A stretch of DNA of 64,000 nucleotides. Origin: Populus alba (Eukaryota > Streptophyta > Magnoliopsida > Malpighiales > Salicaceae). The position numbers were made by a program, and so were the translations under genes. The stretch is from assembly GCF_005239225.2 (NCBI RefSeq), contig NC_133300.1, forward strand, positions 4,431,875 through 4,495,874. The letters run 5' to 3'. Within the stretch, counting starts at the first letter, position 1; the number at the start of each line of letters is the position of its first letter. A model generated the notes under the pieces. It made no database searches. It was given only the letters and a program-made list of their open reading frames with translations, and was not told the DNA's origin. Below are positions 45,845 through 59,219 of the stretch, one piece after another.

Positions 45845-48800
45845 CTCTCCCTCCCTCCCAGAGTACAGTTTCCATAAGCTTATTTGACCTCACAAGCTGC
45901 TCCATGGTATTATTATGGCTGGTGGCAAATCCAATGTGGCATTCTCTTACAGGGAGGGCTAAGTGGGATCTTTTCTGAAGCAGACACATCAAGAATTGGG
46001 TTTGAATTTCAGCAAAAGCATCGCTGGCATACATTAGTCTCTTTCTGATTGACAATATTCAAGATGTTTGTTTAATATCTTCACTTCAAACTACTCAGAG
46101 AGGCAGAAGAAGAAAAGGGCATTCAAGCTATTATTTTATTTAATTAAAAACCAAGTATTTTTTCGGAGATTCAAAATTATGATATTAAGTCTTAAAATTA
46201 TTTATTTTATTGTCAACAATTAAAACTATATATATATATATATAAAAAAAAAAAAAAAAAAAACATGCTGCTAAAATAGGAGACAAGTTTAAAAATAGAA
46301 AATGCGGCGACTCAAAAAAACAAGAAAAATACCCTTCAAAATTGTCTCAATATCTTTGTCACACTTAGCAATCTGATCTTCAATGTCCCTCGTGGCACCT
46401 TCTTCGTCTAGTAAAATACCTGGTGCATATAAAATAATAAAAATCTTTTTTTTTTCCGGCATTAGAAAAATCATCCTGTTTTTTATCCATTACATGAATC
46501 GGAAAGGATAGGAAGATATAATTGTTATTTTTTCTTGGATATTATGCTCATATAGAAATAATAAAACAAAAATCGAAAAGTATGATTTGATATAAAAAAC
46601 AAAACTCAAGGTGTATTCAGTAATAAGAAATTACTCTGATTTTATAAGAAAAAAAGAAAAAGAAAAAGTGTTTAAAGACCATTTTTTATAATTGAAAAAA
46701 GAAGAAAAAGAAATGATCTATCACAAAAATTTATCTTAAGAACATCTAAAAGAATATTTTCCATTCATTTTTCTCTATCCAGAAAACATGCTTCTCTCAC
46801 TTTCCATGTTTGGGGTGGAAGATTTATCTTGTCTTTTCTTTCACAAAGCAACTCATTTTTTGCACACATGCGACAATTGTTATTTTGTTGTACGTCGTCA
46901 TGTGGTGTTAAAGGTTGTTAAAATCATTATCTAGTTGTTTGGTTTAAGATCCCTACAAAATCCAGGTATACTGGTCTTATCAAATATTCAAAGGTAAGAA
47001 ATTAGTTGTGACTAAGAAAAATATTAGCACCCCTAGCACACCCTAGTTATTTGAGGCAAGCTGCTTTGTGGTTTGATGTGGTTTAGATGTTTTGATGATT
47101 TTCTGATCGGTGATCTATCTATGGTTTAGGATTTGAGATTTACTTATATGAATAAATCTAGTGTTTTAAGAATTTATTATGGACTCGTGTGCTCAACTAA
47201 ATTCTTAGAAAAAAAAAGTTCTTTGTAATTTGTATATTACAGTAAAAAATACTTTCAATTAAAATTGGTGAATATTTAGGACAACTCCAAGAATTTTTTG
47301 GTCAGCTCCTAACATTTTAAATATCAACCTCACTTGTAGGTCCAACCTTCTATACCAGGATTTTTAACTATTAATTCTCATGAATTTAAAAAAGGGTGAT
47401 TTATTGAAATATTGGTTAAATTCTCATGGATTTAATAAATTGATTATTAAATCCTAAAATGCATGCCAAAACACTTTTTTTTTTTCGTATAGAAATACTA
47501 AACAATATGATTTTTTGTTATATTTTTTTTAGAGATTTGACAGTATGCAACACATAAAAAACATTTTTTATTTGTAGTTTTCTTGAAAATAATAATAAAA
47601 AGAGAGGTTTAAAAGGAAATTAAAAGAAAAAACACATCCTAAAAACCAAAAAAAAAAAAAAAAAAAACTAAACAAAACCAAAGCAAAAGTTGATTTTTTT
47701 ATATTATTATTATTATATGTTTCTGTTTTTTTATTATTTCAGTCTTCAGGTAGACTCAACCGGGTTGAAACAATCGGGCTAACTTGATTAGGGTTGACCC
47801 GACCGAATCAACTTACAAACAAATCGAAGAAAAGAAAACAAAAACAAAAAAGATCAAAAGTGAAAAAAACACAAAAACTCAAAAAAATTTCAATAAAAAA
47901 TGGATAAAATAGAAAAGATTAAACAAAACAGATAAATGTTCTTCTTCTTCTTCTCACAAAACATGGTTCTCAATCTATAGTAGACTTCGAGTAAAGGAGG
48001 GGATGTTTTTGTTCATAATCCTCTATAGATCAAGAATCAAAGGTTCATTTTTTTAATGATCAATAAAATTGCATGATTTTGCTACAAAGAGGTTTCAGTT
48101 TAAAACCAAAACTCTAAAATTTAAATCCATTAAAACTTGTTATTGATGTGAGAAACGCCTAAATTACTTATCAAAGATGATGGACAGACCTACCTAAACC
48201 AGAAACTAAGCCAATCAAGCCTTGAAACTAGCACCAAAGACAAGATTCAATGGATGAATCTACTTTAAGCCTAGAAACAGGTTGCCCAAAAAACATAAAT
48301 GTGAAATGTACCTAGAAAAGCCTATCTTGGCCTCTAATATGTGTCCTTTTTATCCCTATAAACCCTACTATTGGTAAGGAACATGATTATGGTAAAGAAA
48401 AAACAACAAAACAATATAAAAACTCAAAAAAAATGCATTTATTTACAATCCTAAAAGCTACCAACTCAAAACAACAATCAATTTTTAGTAGAATGTGCTT
48501 CAAAATCTAACCACTTTCATTTTAAATGGTCAGACCAACTACCTAAAATAAGGGGCTATCTTTTGATTAATAGAAAGTGTTCCTGCCTCTTTGCTGTCAC
48601 CTTTAGCATCCCTTAAGCCAAGGTTTCATGCAATAAAATGGTAGGAAAAAAGAAATCAAGAGCATATTAAGGCATTCAAGACTTAGTATTGAACACAAAA
48701 GAATGATCCAACAAGCCTAATGGACTCCACCTTTAAAGTTTGAATGTATACACCTTTTTAGCTTAAAAATCTAAATTGGGATTAGTTCTTGGTGTTGTCT

Positions 48801-50288
48801 GCCTTTCTTCTTATTTCCAGATCTCCCTAGACAAGTGTTAAAGCTTCAAAAGCTTTCTGAATAAGACCCTTGCCCCTTAGCCTAAGTTTTTTTCTTCCTC
48901 TCTCTTTTTCTTTTCTTCCTATTTGTTTCTCTCTATTTTGTCTTATGTTTTTCCTTTCCCTTTTGTTCTACGACCTCTTCTTTTATAGGCATATTTGCAT
49001 ACGCACCTAGATTGTATATAATATTTGGTAGGAGTTCTAGTGAGAATTTCGATCAACATTAATTCTTGTGAAAGATGTTGAATCTTTGACAAGATTTAAG
49101 CCATGTTGTATTTAGAAGTTTCAGAAAATAAAAATCATAACAATTGAACTTAAAGACATTATTAAGGTTTGGATTTGATTAATATATGCATAAAAACTTT
49201 AAAGTAACCAATATTATTTTAAGTTAAAGGTCAAATAGAGTCAAAGAAAGTAGACCTTAATTCAAATTTCAATCCAATCATGGCTTTTGCAAGTTACAAT
49301 TTCTTTTTTATTTTGTACATATATTTTCATTTGTAATCTTGATAACTTACAACAGTCCTAATTTTGAAAGAAATATTTTCCTTTAGTACCTTGTCATTTT
49401 ATATTTTGATCATTAATAATTATCCTAAGGGAAAAGCACAAAAAATGAAGTCACTCTTAAATAGTGTTTGATATTGTAATAGCAGTTTCTTTTCAAAGTG
49501 TTTTTCATTTAGAAATGCTTAAAAAAAATATTTTTTTATTTTTAAAATTTATTTTTAATATCAATATATCAAAATGATCTAGAAACGTTTAAAAAACTAA
49601 TTTAAAGAAAAACAATTTAAAATTTTTAAAAAATATTTTTTTTACCGTAAAAATAAACGATGTCTTAAAGAGAATTACAAAAGGCAACCTACTTACATAT
49701 ATAAGAGATGAAGTGAGAACATAAACATCATGGGAAAATTTTAAAGAAATTTAACAATCATCACCAATACTTATTTTATGGATCCACTTTAAAAATAAAA
49801 TAGATAATAAAAGAGAAAATCATATCCAAACTTATAAAAAAATTATAAAAATATTTATATCTAAACTCAAAAATATTTTATTTTTATTTTTTTTCTCTTG
49901 TGTTTCTCTCTTCTTTTCATGTTTATCTTTTTTTTTTATGTTTATCTTTTTATTAAATAAATATTAGTAGTTATTCCTGGAATATTCTAAAATTTATGGG
50001 AAAGAAATGAAATCAAGATCCTCACATGATTACATAGTGTGGGCAAAGCTATTGGAACCTAATCTTGATGTTGTGGTGAAGTAAACTTTAAAAATTTAAC
50101 TCAATTACCATGTAAATATATTCTTCACAATATTATTCAAATTTCGAATCTTAAAAAGATTATGAGCAAAAATATTTTTTTATAAATAAGTTTGTTTGCA
50201 TATAAATATATTTAAGGGAAAAAAGGTATTGAAATTTCATTTTTTTTATCCTCTGTTTTAAGGGAAAAAGGTATCGAGTTCAGAAGTT
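45679..50288. other. 3' flank of fragment C and spacer; ends in the last bases of a fourth ATAD2-like fragment
   Basis: Counterpart of 5246-11850 without solo LTR 1. It holds a (CT)n at about 45812-45842 and poly-A at about 46244-46263. At the right end about 30-60 bp (to 50288, cctctgttttaaggg then gtatcgagttc) match the 3' end of fragment B on the minus strand. The rest of this fragment is replaced by Copia sequence. No other gene was seen. Confidence 0.75.
49462..49666. mobile_element. AT-rich MITE-like repeat, copy 2 counterpart
   Basis: Same position and sequence type as 10992-11200 in copy 1, with scattered differences. It was therefore present before the segmental duplication. Confidence 0.6.
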
Positions 50289-50505
50289 GTGGAAACTCAA
50301 CATGGGAAAAGATACATAAAAGAGGTATTGCTTGTTCCCGGATTGGATGAAAATCTACTGAGTGTAGGCCAGATGATGGAGCATGGTTATTACATTATGT
50401 TTGGAGGTAACAAAGCAGTAATATTTGATGATGAAAGCCTCAACAATGTTATAGCAATAGTGATCATGGGAGGAAATCGATGCTTCCCACTTTCACTTGA
50501 GTCCA
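50289..50505 (+). pseudogene. Fragment of an unrelated Copia pol (protease/pre-integrase junction)
   Basis: An open frame of about 70 codons (YIKEVLLVPGLDENLLSVGQ, then MMEHGYYIMF, NRCFPLSLE) matches the segment between protease and pre-integrase in Tnt1/SIRE-type copia elements. The neighbouring Copia 3 belongs to a different family, in which the same segment reads HVPTIKKPLLSVQKF. The two are joined at about 50506, so it is a chimera. It has no LTR of its own. Confidence 0.7.
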
Positions 50506-53500
50506 TCACATGTTGGTGATGGTAAGGGCCTTGTTATCTCAAATATTGCTCACTCCAAATTTCGCTCACCAAACCGCATTTTTACGTTATCCAATATCTT
50601 ACATGTTCCTACCATTAAAAAACCTCTGCTATCTGTTCAAAAATTTTATCTTGAGAATAATGTGTTTTTTGAATTTCATTCCTCTCTATTTTATGTTAAG
50701 GATCTCATGACAAAGGCAGTTCTTCTTTCCAGTCAGAGTAAAGATGGTCTATATGTTTTGTCTGCGTCGTTCGCAACGTCGTTGCCTCAAGCTTTTTCCT
50801 CTACTTGTCTATCTACTTCAGCTGATGTCTGGCATCGTCGACTTGGACATCCTAGTCCACGTATTCTGCATTTGCTAGTAAAAAATAAAAAAGTGTCATG
50901 TACGTCCACTAAGTTTAATTTTCAGTGTCCTACGTGCCCTCTAGGCAAGTCATCGCGTCTGACTCTAAAACCTAAGGGTCATCAAACTCGAGCTCCTCTT
51001 GACTTGATTTTTAGTGATGTTTGGGGTCCATCCCCTATGTTTTCATCTGATGGTTTTTGATATTTTGTTATTTTTGTGGATGCTCATACAAAATTCATAT
51101 GGTTTTATCCCTTGGTTGCTAAGTCTCACGTTTTTGCAATTTTTCATCAGTTTCAGGCGCTTGTGGAGCGCCAATTCTCCTTAAAAATTAAGTCTGTTCA
51201 AACCGATTGGGGTGGTGAATACCAAAAACTAAATACATATTTTAAAACGATTGGTATTCATCATCGTGTGATCTGCCCGCACACTCATGAACAAAATGGC
51301 ATGGTTGAATGTTGTCATAGACATATTGTTGAAACTGGACTCACTCTCCTTGGTCAGTGTCATGCTCCCCTTAAATATTGGAGTTATGTTTTTGAAAGTT
51401 CTGTTTATTTAATTAATCGCATGCCCACTCCAGTCCTGAATAATAAGACACCTTTTGAATGTCTGTTAAAATCGACTCCTGATTATGCGTTTCTTCGTAC
51501 TTTCGGGTGTCTCTGCTTTCCTTTTCTTCGTCCATACAATGCTCACAAATTAGATTTTTGATCCACACCTTGTGTCTTTCTTGGATATAGTACCTCGCAT
51601 GTCGGTTATCGTTGTCTTGATTTGTCATCAAAACGAATTTATCTTGCACGTCATGTCTGATTTCATGAAACTGTTTTTCCTCTTGATAAAACTGAACAGA
51701 TTGCAGCAACACCCAAACAGCCCTCTGCTCCCTCTCTACCCGTCACTTTACTTCCTCTCATGCAACCCCCCTCACTCTCTACATCACTGCCCCATACACT
51801 GCCTACACCTCCTTCGGCTAATTTACCATTATCTGCATGTTATTATGATCATTCTTCAAATGCAGGTTCAGATTCGTCACACTCACAGGCATCATCCGAT
51901 GCTGCTGCCAGCTCCCATGGTTTCTTCCCTGTTATGGATACTTCTTCTGCTGGGTCTCCATCACGGTCTTCTCCTATATTGAGTCCTTCACCCACAGGTT
52001 CTTCCTCTCTTTCCCCTCCTAGAATTAACGTATGTGTTGATCTATCTAAATTCAATCTTCAGCACGTCCCTGCCGCTGTCTCCACCCCATCTCCGCGGGC
52101 TCGCACCCATCCTATGGTGCTTCGCCCACGGCCAGAAAGAAATGCTAATCTTAGCATTGTGGCTGTCTCACGAGACACAACCTTACCTCAGCAGGAGCCA
52201 TTGTCCTTTAAGGACGCCAACAGGTATGTTACTTGGGACACTGCCATGCAGGAGGAACTTCGGGCACTTCATTCAAATCAGACTTGGACGTTGGTGCCTC
52301 TTCATCCAACTATGAATGTGATTAGCAGTAGATGGGTGTACAAGATAAAAAGAAATGCTGATGGTCAAGTTGCCCGATATAAGGCACGGTTAGTTGCCCG
52401 CGGCTTCACTCAGCAAGAAGGGATTGATTATTTGGAGACATTCAGTCCAGTGATCAAACCTACAACGGTTCGCCTTGTGCTCACTATCGCTGTTTCATAT
52501 GGATGGACCATTCATCAGTTGGATGTCCATAATGCTTTCCTAAATGGCATTCTTCAGGAAGAGGTATACATGGCGCAACCGCCCGGGTTTGTTGATCCGG
52601 CGCTCCCGTCTCATGTGTGTCGCCTCCATAAATCTCTGTATGGTTTGAAACAAGCCCCTCGTGCTTGGTACAACAGGTTGAGTGAGTTCTTACTATCCAT
52701 TGGATTTCAGGCATCCAAGGGTGATACTTCTCTGTTTATCCTTTCTCATGATGGTGCCATGATTTACCTGCTTGTGCATGTTGATGATATCTTATTAACC
52801 GGAAGTAACTCAGCTATGCTTCATAGATTGATTACCTGCTGCAATCAGAATTTAAGCTTCGGGATCTGGGTTCTGTTCATTTCTTCTTAGGCATTGAAGT
52901 TAAACCTACTGCTATGGGTATCTTATTAAGCCAACATAAGTATGCTCTCGATATCATCAAACGAGCAGGTATGACTTCATGCAAACCAGTTGATACTCCT
53001 CTATCTGCCTCCTCCAAACTAGGACTCATACTGGGTACTCTCTACTCTGATCCCACACGGTATCGACAAATTGTTGGGGCATTACAATATCTTACCTTCA
53101 CTAGACCTGATATCTGCTATGCGGTCAACAAGGTCTGTCAATTTATGCATGCCCCCACTGAGGATCATTGGTTTGCTGTCAAACGCATCCTGCGTTACCT
53201 CCAGGCTACAGCAAGTTATGGCCTGCACATCACTAGGGATTCTCCCCTGTCTCTTCATGGTTTCACAGATGCTGATTGGGCTGGTAGTATTGATGATCGA
53301 AAATCCACAGGTGGTTACCTTGTGTACCTTGGCTCTACCCCTATCTCCTGAAAATCCGGGAAACAACGCACTGTTGCGAGATCCTCCACTGAAGCGGAAT
53401 ATAAAGCCTTAGCTGATGGTACTACTGAGATTTTGTGGATTTGCTCATTATTGACAGAACTTCGGATTCCTTCTTCGACTGTGACCACGTTATGGTGTGA

Positions 53501-53729
53501 TAATTTAGGGGCCACCTTCTTATCTGCAAATCCAGTATTTCACGCTCGTACTAAACATGTTGAAGTTGATTATCATTTTGTCCGTGATCGTGTTACTAAG
53601 CGAGAAATTCAAGTACGGTTTATATCTTCCAAAGATCAACTAGCTGATGTCCTTACCAAGCCTCTCCCTCCAGTCTCGTTTGCTTATTTTCGATCCAAGC
53701 TTCGGGTGGAATCTCCACCTTCAGCTTGA
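50506..53729 (+). pseudogene. Copia 3 pol remnant with many stops
   Basis: Integrase residues are visible (DVWGP about 51020, QTDWGGEY about 51200, NGMVE about 51297, with the next residue Arg replaced by Cys). Stops occur at 51058-51060 and 51559-51561 and near 51657 (Arg codons to TGA) and at 53349-53351 (Trp to TGA). A frameshift at about 52830 breaks RT after the DDILLTGSNSAM block; the YVDD motif has become HVDD. RNase H (FTDADWAG) follows. It cannot make a working polymerase. Confidence 0.9.
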
Positions 53730-53736
53730 CGGGGTG
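53725..53736 (+). other. Copia 3 polypurine tract
   Basis: cttgacggggtg, just before the 3' LTR and identical to that of Copia 2. Confidence 0.75.
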
Positions 53737-53914
53737 TATTAAGGAAAGAGTTTGAATTCAATATAAACACTTCTACATAGTAATAGTTATAGTATGTAGT
53801 ACATCCCACCATTATATTGTACACAACCCTACAAGTATAAATACAAAGGATGGCTGCCACTATTATGCATCCATCACAATTATACACAAAACTATCTCTC
53901 AACTAATTCTAATT
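53737..53914 (+). repeat. Copia 3 3' LTR
   Basis: 178 bp from TATTAAGG to TTCTAATT. Compared with the Copia 2 LTR (215 bp) it lacks one copy of the 33-bp internal repeat. The 5-bp sequence following is gtgtt; no partner exists because the 5' end is lost. Confidence 0.9.
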
Positions 53915-54247
53915 GTGTTTTAAATTTATTTTAAAAAAAAAATTAATATTTTTTTATTTTTTTCTTTATTTTAATTTAATACTTTTTTTTATATTCAAAT
54001 CATTTTGATGTGCTGATAGACATACTTTCTGTTTGGGCAAACATGTAACGTAATCTTACTTTGGAAAAACAAGAATGGATGGATAAAGTATGATATTAAA
54101 ATGATGTTTAAAGTAAAGAATTTATATTTAAGAGCAACATTACGAGCTAGAAAAATTATATCATAATGATTATAAGCAGCAGTACAGGGATTGCAACAGA
54201 CAGTTGCTTTCAAAAATAAAACGTACGCAGAACGATGGGGAAATACC
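53915..54247. other. AT-rich junction, partly MITE-like
   Basis: 53930-54025 (with caaatcattttgatgtgctgat) resembles the MITE-like family in reverse orientation. The remaining 220 bp are unassigned. Homology to copy 1 resumes at 54248. Confidence 0.5.
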
Positions 54248-54403
54248 AAGGATGCACCATTAATTTCATGAAACCAGGACTTCTCTTAATTTTGGCTAGA
54301 CTAGCGTGCGTTGCAAGGGGAAGATAGTGAAAGAAAGGGAGAATTCAACCACCACCAAACCTCAACGTTATTCTTTGAAAGAGACAACAGGAAGCCTATT
54401 TTG

Positions 54404-55130
54404 GCATCTGGGAAAAGTCCTACTTGTTGTTCAAAAGATGTGGACGCCTTTCGCATGTAATCACGTGAGTTGCCTGCAACAATAATTTTTATTATTATTT
54501 TTAAATTAATCTAATTTATACAAATACACAAGTGTTCCTAACCCCACATAATATTAACAAAACAAAAAACCATAACAAAAGAACCAAAAAGCCCTTCAAT
54601 CATTGCTAGATTTTTTTTATTCCGAAAGATATTTTAATAATTATATTATGCCAAAAAAAAGAAAGAAAAAAGCCAAATATGTTCATGCAGTTAAGAAAAT
54701 TCAAGTTTTAAGGGTATTTTAGACATCATGCTTAGCAAATAAAAGGTTAAAAGAAATTCTCATCTGGAAAAAGTCGTAGTCGTCGTTCAAAAAATACGGA
54801 TGCCTTTCACATCCAGTCACGTGGTTACATGTACTAATAATTTTTTTATTTTTAAATTAATTTAATTTATACAAATACATAAACATTCCTAACCCCACAC
54901 AATATTAACAAAAAAAAAAAACATAACAAAAAAACCAAAAAGCCCTTCAATCATTGCTATAGATTTTTCTATTCAAAAGATATTTAGTAAATATACTATG
55001 CTAAATAAAAAAAAAGAAGCCAATATGTTCATGCAGTTAAGAAAAATCAACTTTTAAAGGTATTTTAGACATTATGCTAAGCAAATAAAAGATTAAAAGA
55101 ATTCTCCACTCATATTCAATCTTGTAATAG
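54404..55130. repeat. Tandem duplication of about 365 bp, copy 2 only
   Basis: The segment starting catctgg.aaaagtc and ending agcaaataaaaggttaaaaga is present at about 54404-54765 and again at about 54766-55105. Copy 1 has it once (about 14240-14600). The second unit here is the more similar to copy 1. Confidence 0.8.
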
Positions 55131-55673
55131 CAAAAATATCTCATGAAAAAACCATATTACCCTTGAAAAGATTTAAATTGTGAAGGGTAAAAAGATAATT
55201 TCGTTGTGTATGGAAAATTTGTCTCCTTTAGAATTTTGTTTAATAATTCACCACTAATTTCTTAGTTATTAAATGCCCTTTTGTTTTAACTCACACAGCA
55301 AAACCCAATCTTTCTTTTTCAAAGTTTTCTGCTTCTCATGTGGGCCTTTTTCAGCTTGTTAATTGTTTTTAGTCTGAATTTTTTGTTACGTCGTTTACTT
55401 GGCCCCATAGATACAAAGGACTTTAAGGCAAGCTGTTCTTCAATGAATTCAGTAGCCATGGACGTAGCAGATGCGTGTCCAACCTTGCGAATGATTAATT
55501 TCTTAGATACAAGGGATTAATTTCATGATCACTTGCGAATGACAGGAACCTCACTCATCCAACAGGCTTGGAAAATGCATGCATTTGCATGAGCCGTGGC
55601 CCTACACGTGCCCGTTGGATAGCATGGTCTTGTCTTTCATGAAGGATGTCCCCTTTTGGTATTGCATTGACTG

Positions 55674-56297
55674 TATCAATCTTGCTTGCTGCTGAATAAA
55701 CAACTTAGTTGTTGCCGATTTTGTTTTCCTATGAACTGCTGTTCCCTCCGCGCCTCTTGATTCATAAGAAACTGTTTGCGAACGCGGTTTCTAAAAAATT
55801 TAATTTTTTTTTATAAAAATATAATATAGTTTATATATTTTGGATTGTTTTGATATGATAATGTCAAAAATAATTTTTAAAAAATAAAAAAATTATTAAC
55901 ATGCATTTCAACATAAAAAATTATTTAAAAAACAATCATTACGATACTATCAACCATACTCCCCAAAGAACTGCAACGCTGTTTGGGCAGTCCCTCTGTG
56001 TATTTTATTCGTTGCTGTAAACAGTGGTTGAAATCCATGTGAATCTATGGTGTCCTTCCTTGAACTAAAAAAATTCTGTGTACTGTGCTGAAAGACAGAA
56101 GAATATTGGCAATTAAACGAATCCCAAAAATAGTTCTCCTCCACGAGAAGCTAATCAGCTAAGATGTAACTCAATTCCTACCTCGCCTATGCTATTAAAA
56201 CTAAGGTTGTCATTTTTATTTTGATAGGTATTTTATTTTTTTAATTAAAATAAAATATTTTAATTTTAGATGGTTTCAGCGTGTCGTTTTGAGGTTA

Positions 56298-56338
<41 letters not shown>

Positions 56339-57350
56339 ACAAACATAATTCAAATTCAAGATAAATTAATTATAAATTATGCAATACAAATACAATGCCA
56401 AACAAATATAATTTTAAAATTTAAAATATTTCTAAATAGTCAAGATTAAATAGATCTTTAACTTAAAATAATTCAACTTAAACAAAATATCAAAATATTA
56501 TGAAAGTAAAATGTTTTAACAAAAATATTTTAAATATAAAATTAGGTCAATGTTATCAAGACTAATGGAATCTAAAGCATTCCTTATTTTGCACAAATTT
56601 CTACAAAGTATAAACATGAAAAAAAAAAAAAAAACATGAATATAAACCATATATATTAGTGATAAATCTAATTTTAAAAAATTAATATCATCGTTAATGA
56701 AAATAGTAATAATAATTTTTAATATTATTATTAATATCATTGTTATTGAAAATAGTAATGAAAAAGAGCTTTTTATAATCGGGTGGTTTAATCAATTAAA
56801 TTGAACAAGGTTCAATTTGATTCAATGGCTTTTCAAGAGCGGAATGAAACATGTGAAATGAAACCGAAACGTTCTGGGCAGAATTTAGGGGAAAAATCCA
56901 GAACAAACCGAGATTTAAAATGAAATGAAATTTATTCCGTTTTGCTTTGTTTTTTGAATTGATATGAAATATTTCAGTCATTCCAAGCGAAACAAAACAG
57001 AATTGACAACCTAGATAAAAACTCGACATGACCTTTACTCACGAGGGCATTTAAAGCACCACAATGGCTTTTATCTAAAGCCACCAGGGTGAATGGAGGA
57101 GCATTGAGGGTTCATTTTACTTACACCAACCCTGTTACATCTTCTGTAAAGAAACCTTCAAGCTTTGCATCAAACTCTACATAAACTAAAATTCTTAATT
57201 TGTTAAAGAATCATTTTAACTTAATAATTAAAGTTGTTAGATAAGATTTTAACGCTATCTTGTATTTAATTTTTATTAAATAAATAAGAATTGTAAAATT
57301 TTAACTTGTGACCATTTAATATCAAGACTTTCTTATATTTAAGAAATCAT
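55674..57350. other. Segment present in copy 2 only; no gene
   Basis: About 1.7 kb between two points that are nearly joined in copy 1 (about 20300-20340). It includes one MITE-like element and an (AT)n tract at about 56301-56336. No protein signal. Either an insertion in copy 2 or a deletion in copy 1; no target duplication is visible. Confidence 0.6.
55771..55965. mobile_element. MITE-like element, possible 5-bp target duplication
   Basis: actgtttgcgaacgcgg to ccatactcccca, opposite in orientation to 58231-58418. aagaa flanks both sides (55766-55770 and 55966-55970). The internal words aaaaataatttttaaaaaat and acatgcatttcaac match the family. Confidence 0.6.
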
Positions 57351-58230
57351 TTTAATTCAATAATTTAAATTATATTTATATACCTCAAAATATAATTAAT
57401 ATTTTTCCCTACACTAGCACTGTTCTTATTCCATGATGACCGACTGTTCCTATTCATTGTTCCAATCAACATCAATATTGGGGTCTTTTCAATGATCTGG
57501 AACTAAGGAAAAGTAAAACCACCCCCCTTTTGCTCATGTGTGAGAGTGTGAGAGGGCCAGTTGGATAGGAAAGGATGCTTGTTGGCTACCAGTTGGATTG
57601 GAACTAAGGAAAAGTATTTGACAATGATTTGTGGATAGTCACTCACATTCATTTCCATATTCCATGCATGGGTGCTTGCTCTTGTTTCCTTTTCACACAT
57701 TGAAATCTCACAAAAAGAAATACGTACCTTTGATTCCTAGAGCTAAATTAGTATGAACGGAAGGATGCATTCTTCCCATTTTCCACTGTACATATATACA
57801 ACATTGTTGGCATTCATTCCACATGTAGCTAAGCAGCAAGTAAGTGGACGATGTTGGATTGATAGTTATGTGTAGGAATATTACTCATTTGCGTGTGTTT
57901 TGACCCTACAAAATTCAATAATGCGAATTAGAGCTGAATCTGAATTTTACTTCTTGAAGAGGATGAGAGTTACGATATTTAAATCTGTTAATATGAACAT
58001 TCAAATCCTCCTTCACTCTATGGATTCAATTGATTTATCTGTACATATTTATACTTAAAGTCTTGATGTATGATAATTCACAATACGAATGTATTGTACG
58101 TCAAAAACTTAAAAGAAAAGTATATTTCTTTTTGTAAAAATAAAAAAGGTTGGAACTAATGCAACTAGGTGTATCAAGAAAAGTATATTTTTTGATGTAC
58201 GTTTACAAGTATTACAAACACACAACCTAG

Positions 58231-58418
58231 TAAAGAATATGTTTAGCAGTATGGTAGCGGTTGTTTTTCAAATAACTTTTCGTATCGAAATGTATGTCAA
58301 TGATATTTTTTTTATTTTTTAAAAATTATTTTTGACATCAGCACATTAAAATAATCCAAAAAGTACAAACCGTATTAAATTTTAGCAAAAAAAATTGAAT
58401 TTTTTGGCCAAATGGTTC
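58231..58418. mobile_element. MITE-like insertion private to copy 2 (188 bp)
   Basis: Copy 1 reads acaacctag|ctaagtacag without it (about 21284). The insert contains tatggtagcggttgttttt, a T-rich core with ttgacatcagcacat and ends gccaaatggttc. It is the best-preserved member of the family in the window and shows activity or gene conversion after duplication. Confidence 0.7.
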
Positions 58419-59219
58419 CTAAGTACAGTGTGACCTATAATTCACTATTAAAAAAAATTTGTTTGTCAATAACTTTTATGAAAATTACATTATTTTTTCA
58501 TTATCCTAAAAATATATTACGCTAGATCACATGTTTCTCTTTAAGGTTGTTTGATTGGAGAACTTAAATTCAATTGATGTAGATCCAAGAATATCTATAA
58601 ATGATATATCATTGTAGTTTGTAGCTTATAAACAATGTTACATTAAAACAAGGGCAGCGAAATGATTGATAGGTTGAGGGCCAACACCCCCGTGGTATGA
58701 TAAATAGATATTATTAAAAATTATTGATATCCCTAGAATGACCGGGATTTACTATAAATACACATTATTTAACTCTAATTTGACATGTAATGAAATAAAA
58801 TTCATGATTCTTGTGAATATAGATGCAATATTGCTGAACATTGAATTTGTGTATTTTTCTTGTATAATATCCATCATTATTGTTGCAGGTTTCAAAAAAA
58901 ATATCAAATAAAAAAATGAATAGATGTTGATTCTTGTTTGAACAAATGTGTATTTAGTTTCTGTTGATATATATCCGAACTTGGCTACAAGGGATATTCC
59001 CCAATTTTACCAAAAATAGTAGCATTAATGTATTTTAGTATGTATGAAGGGTAGCTAATCGGTATAGCTCCAATTTTTAGCACCAAGAAAGAAGAACAAC
59101 GTCGTAAATGAGGGGATAAACAAGTACTGAACAATCGTATTTATTTCCAACATAGCAAAACATGCACAAGCAATTTTTTCTTACATTCATAGCAACCTGG
59201 ATTTAGATGCAACAAAATC

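Larger units (their letters stand above)
50506..53914 (+). mobile_element. Copia 3: 5'-truncated element of the Copia 2 family
   Basis: It begins within the protease/pre-integrase region (HVGDGKGLVISNIAHSK) and runs through integrase, RT and RNase H to a 178-bp 3' LTR (53737-53914). 5' LTR, primer-binding site and gag are missing. The sequence is close to Copia 2 throughout. It deleted or replaced the minus-strand ATAD2-like fragment of copy 2. Confidence 0.9.
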
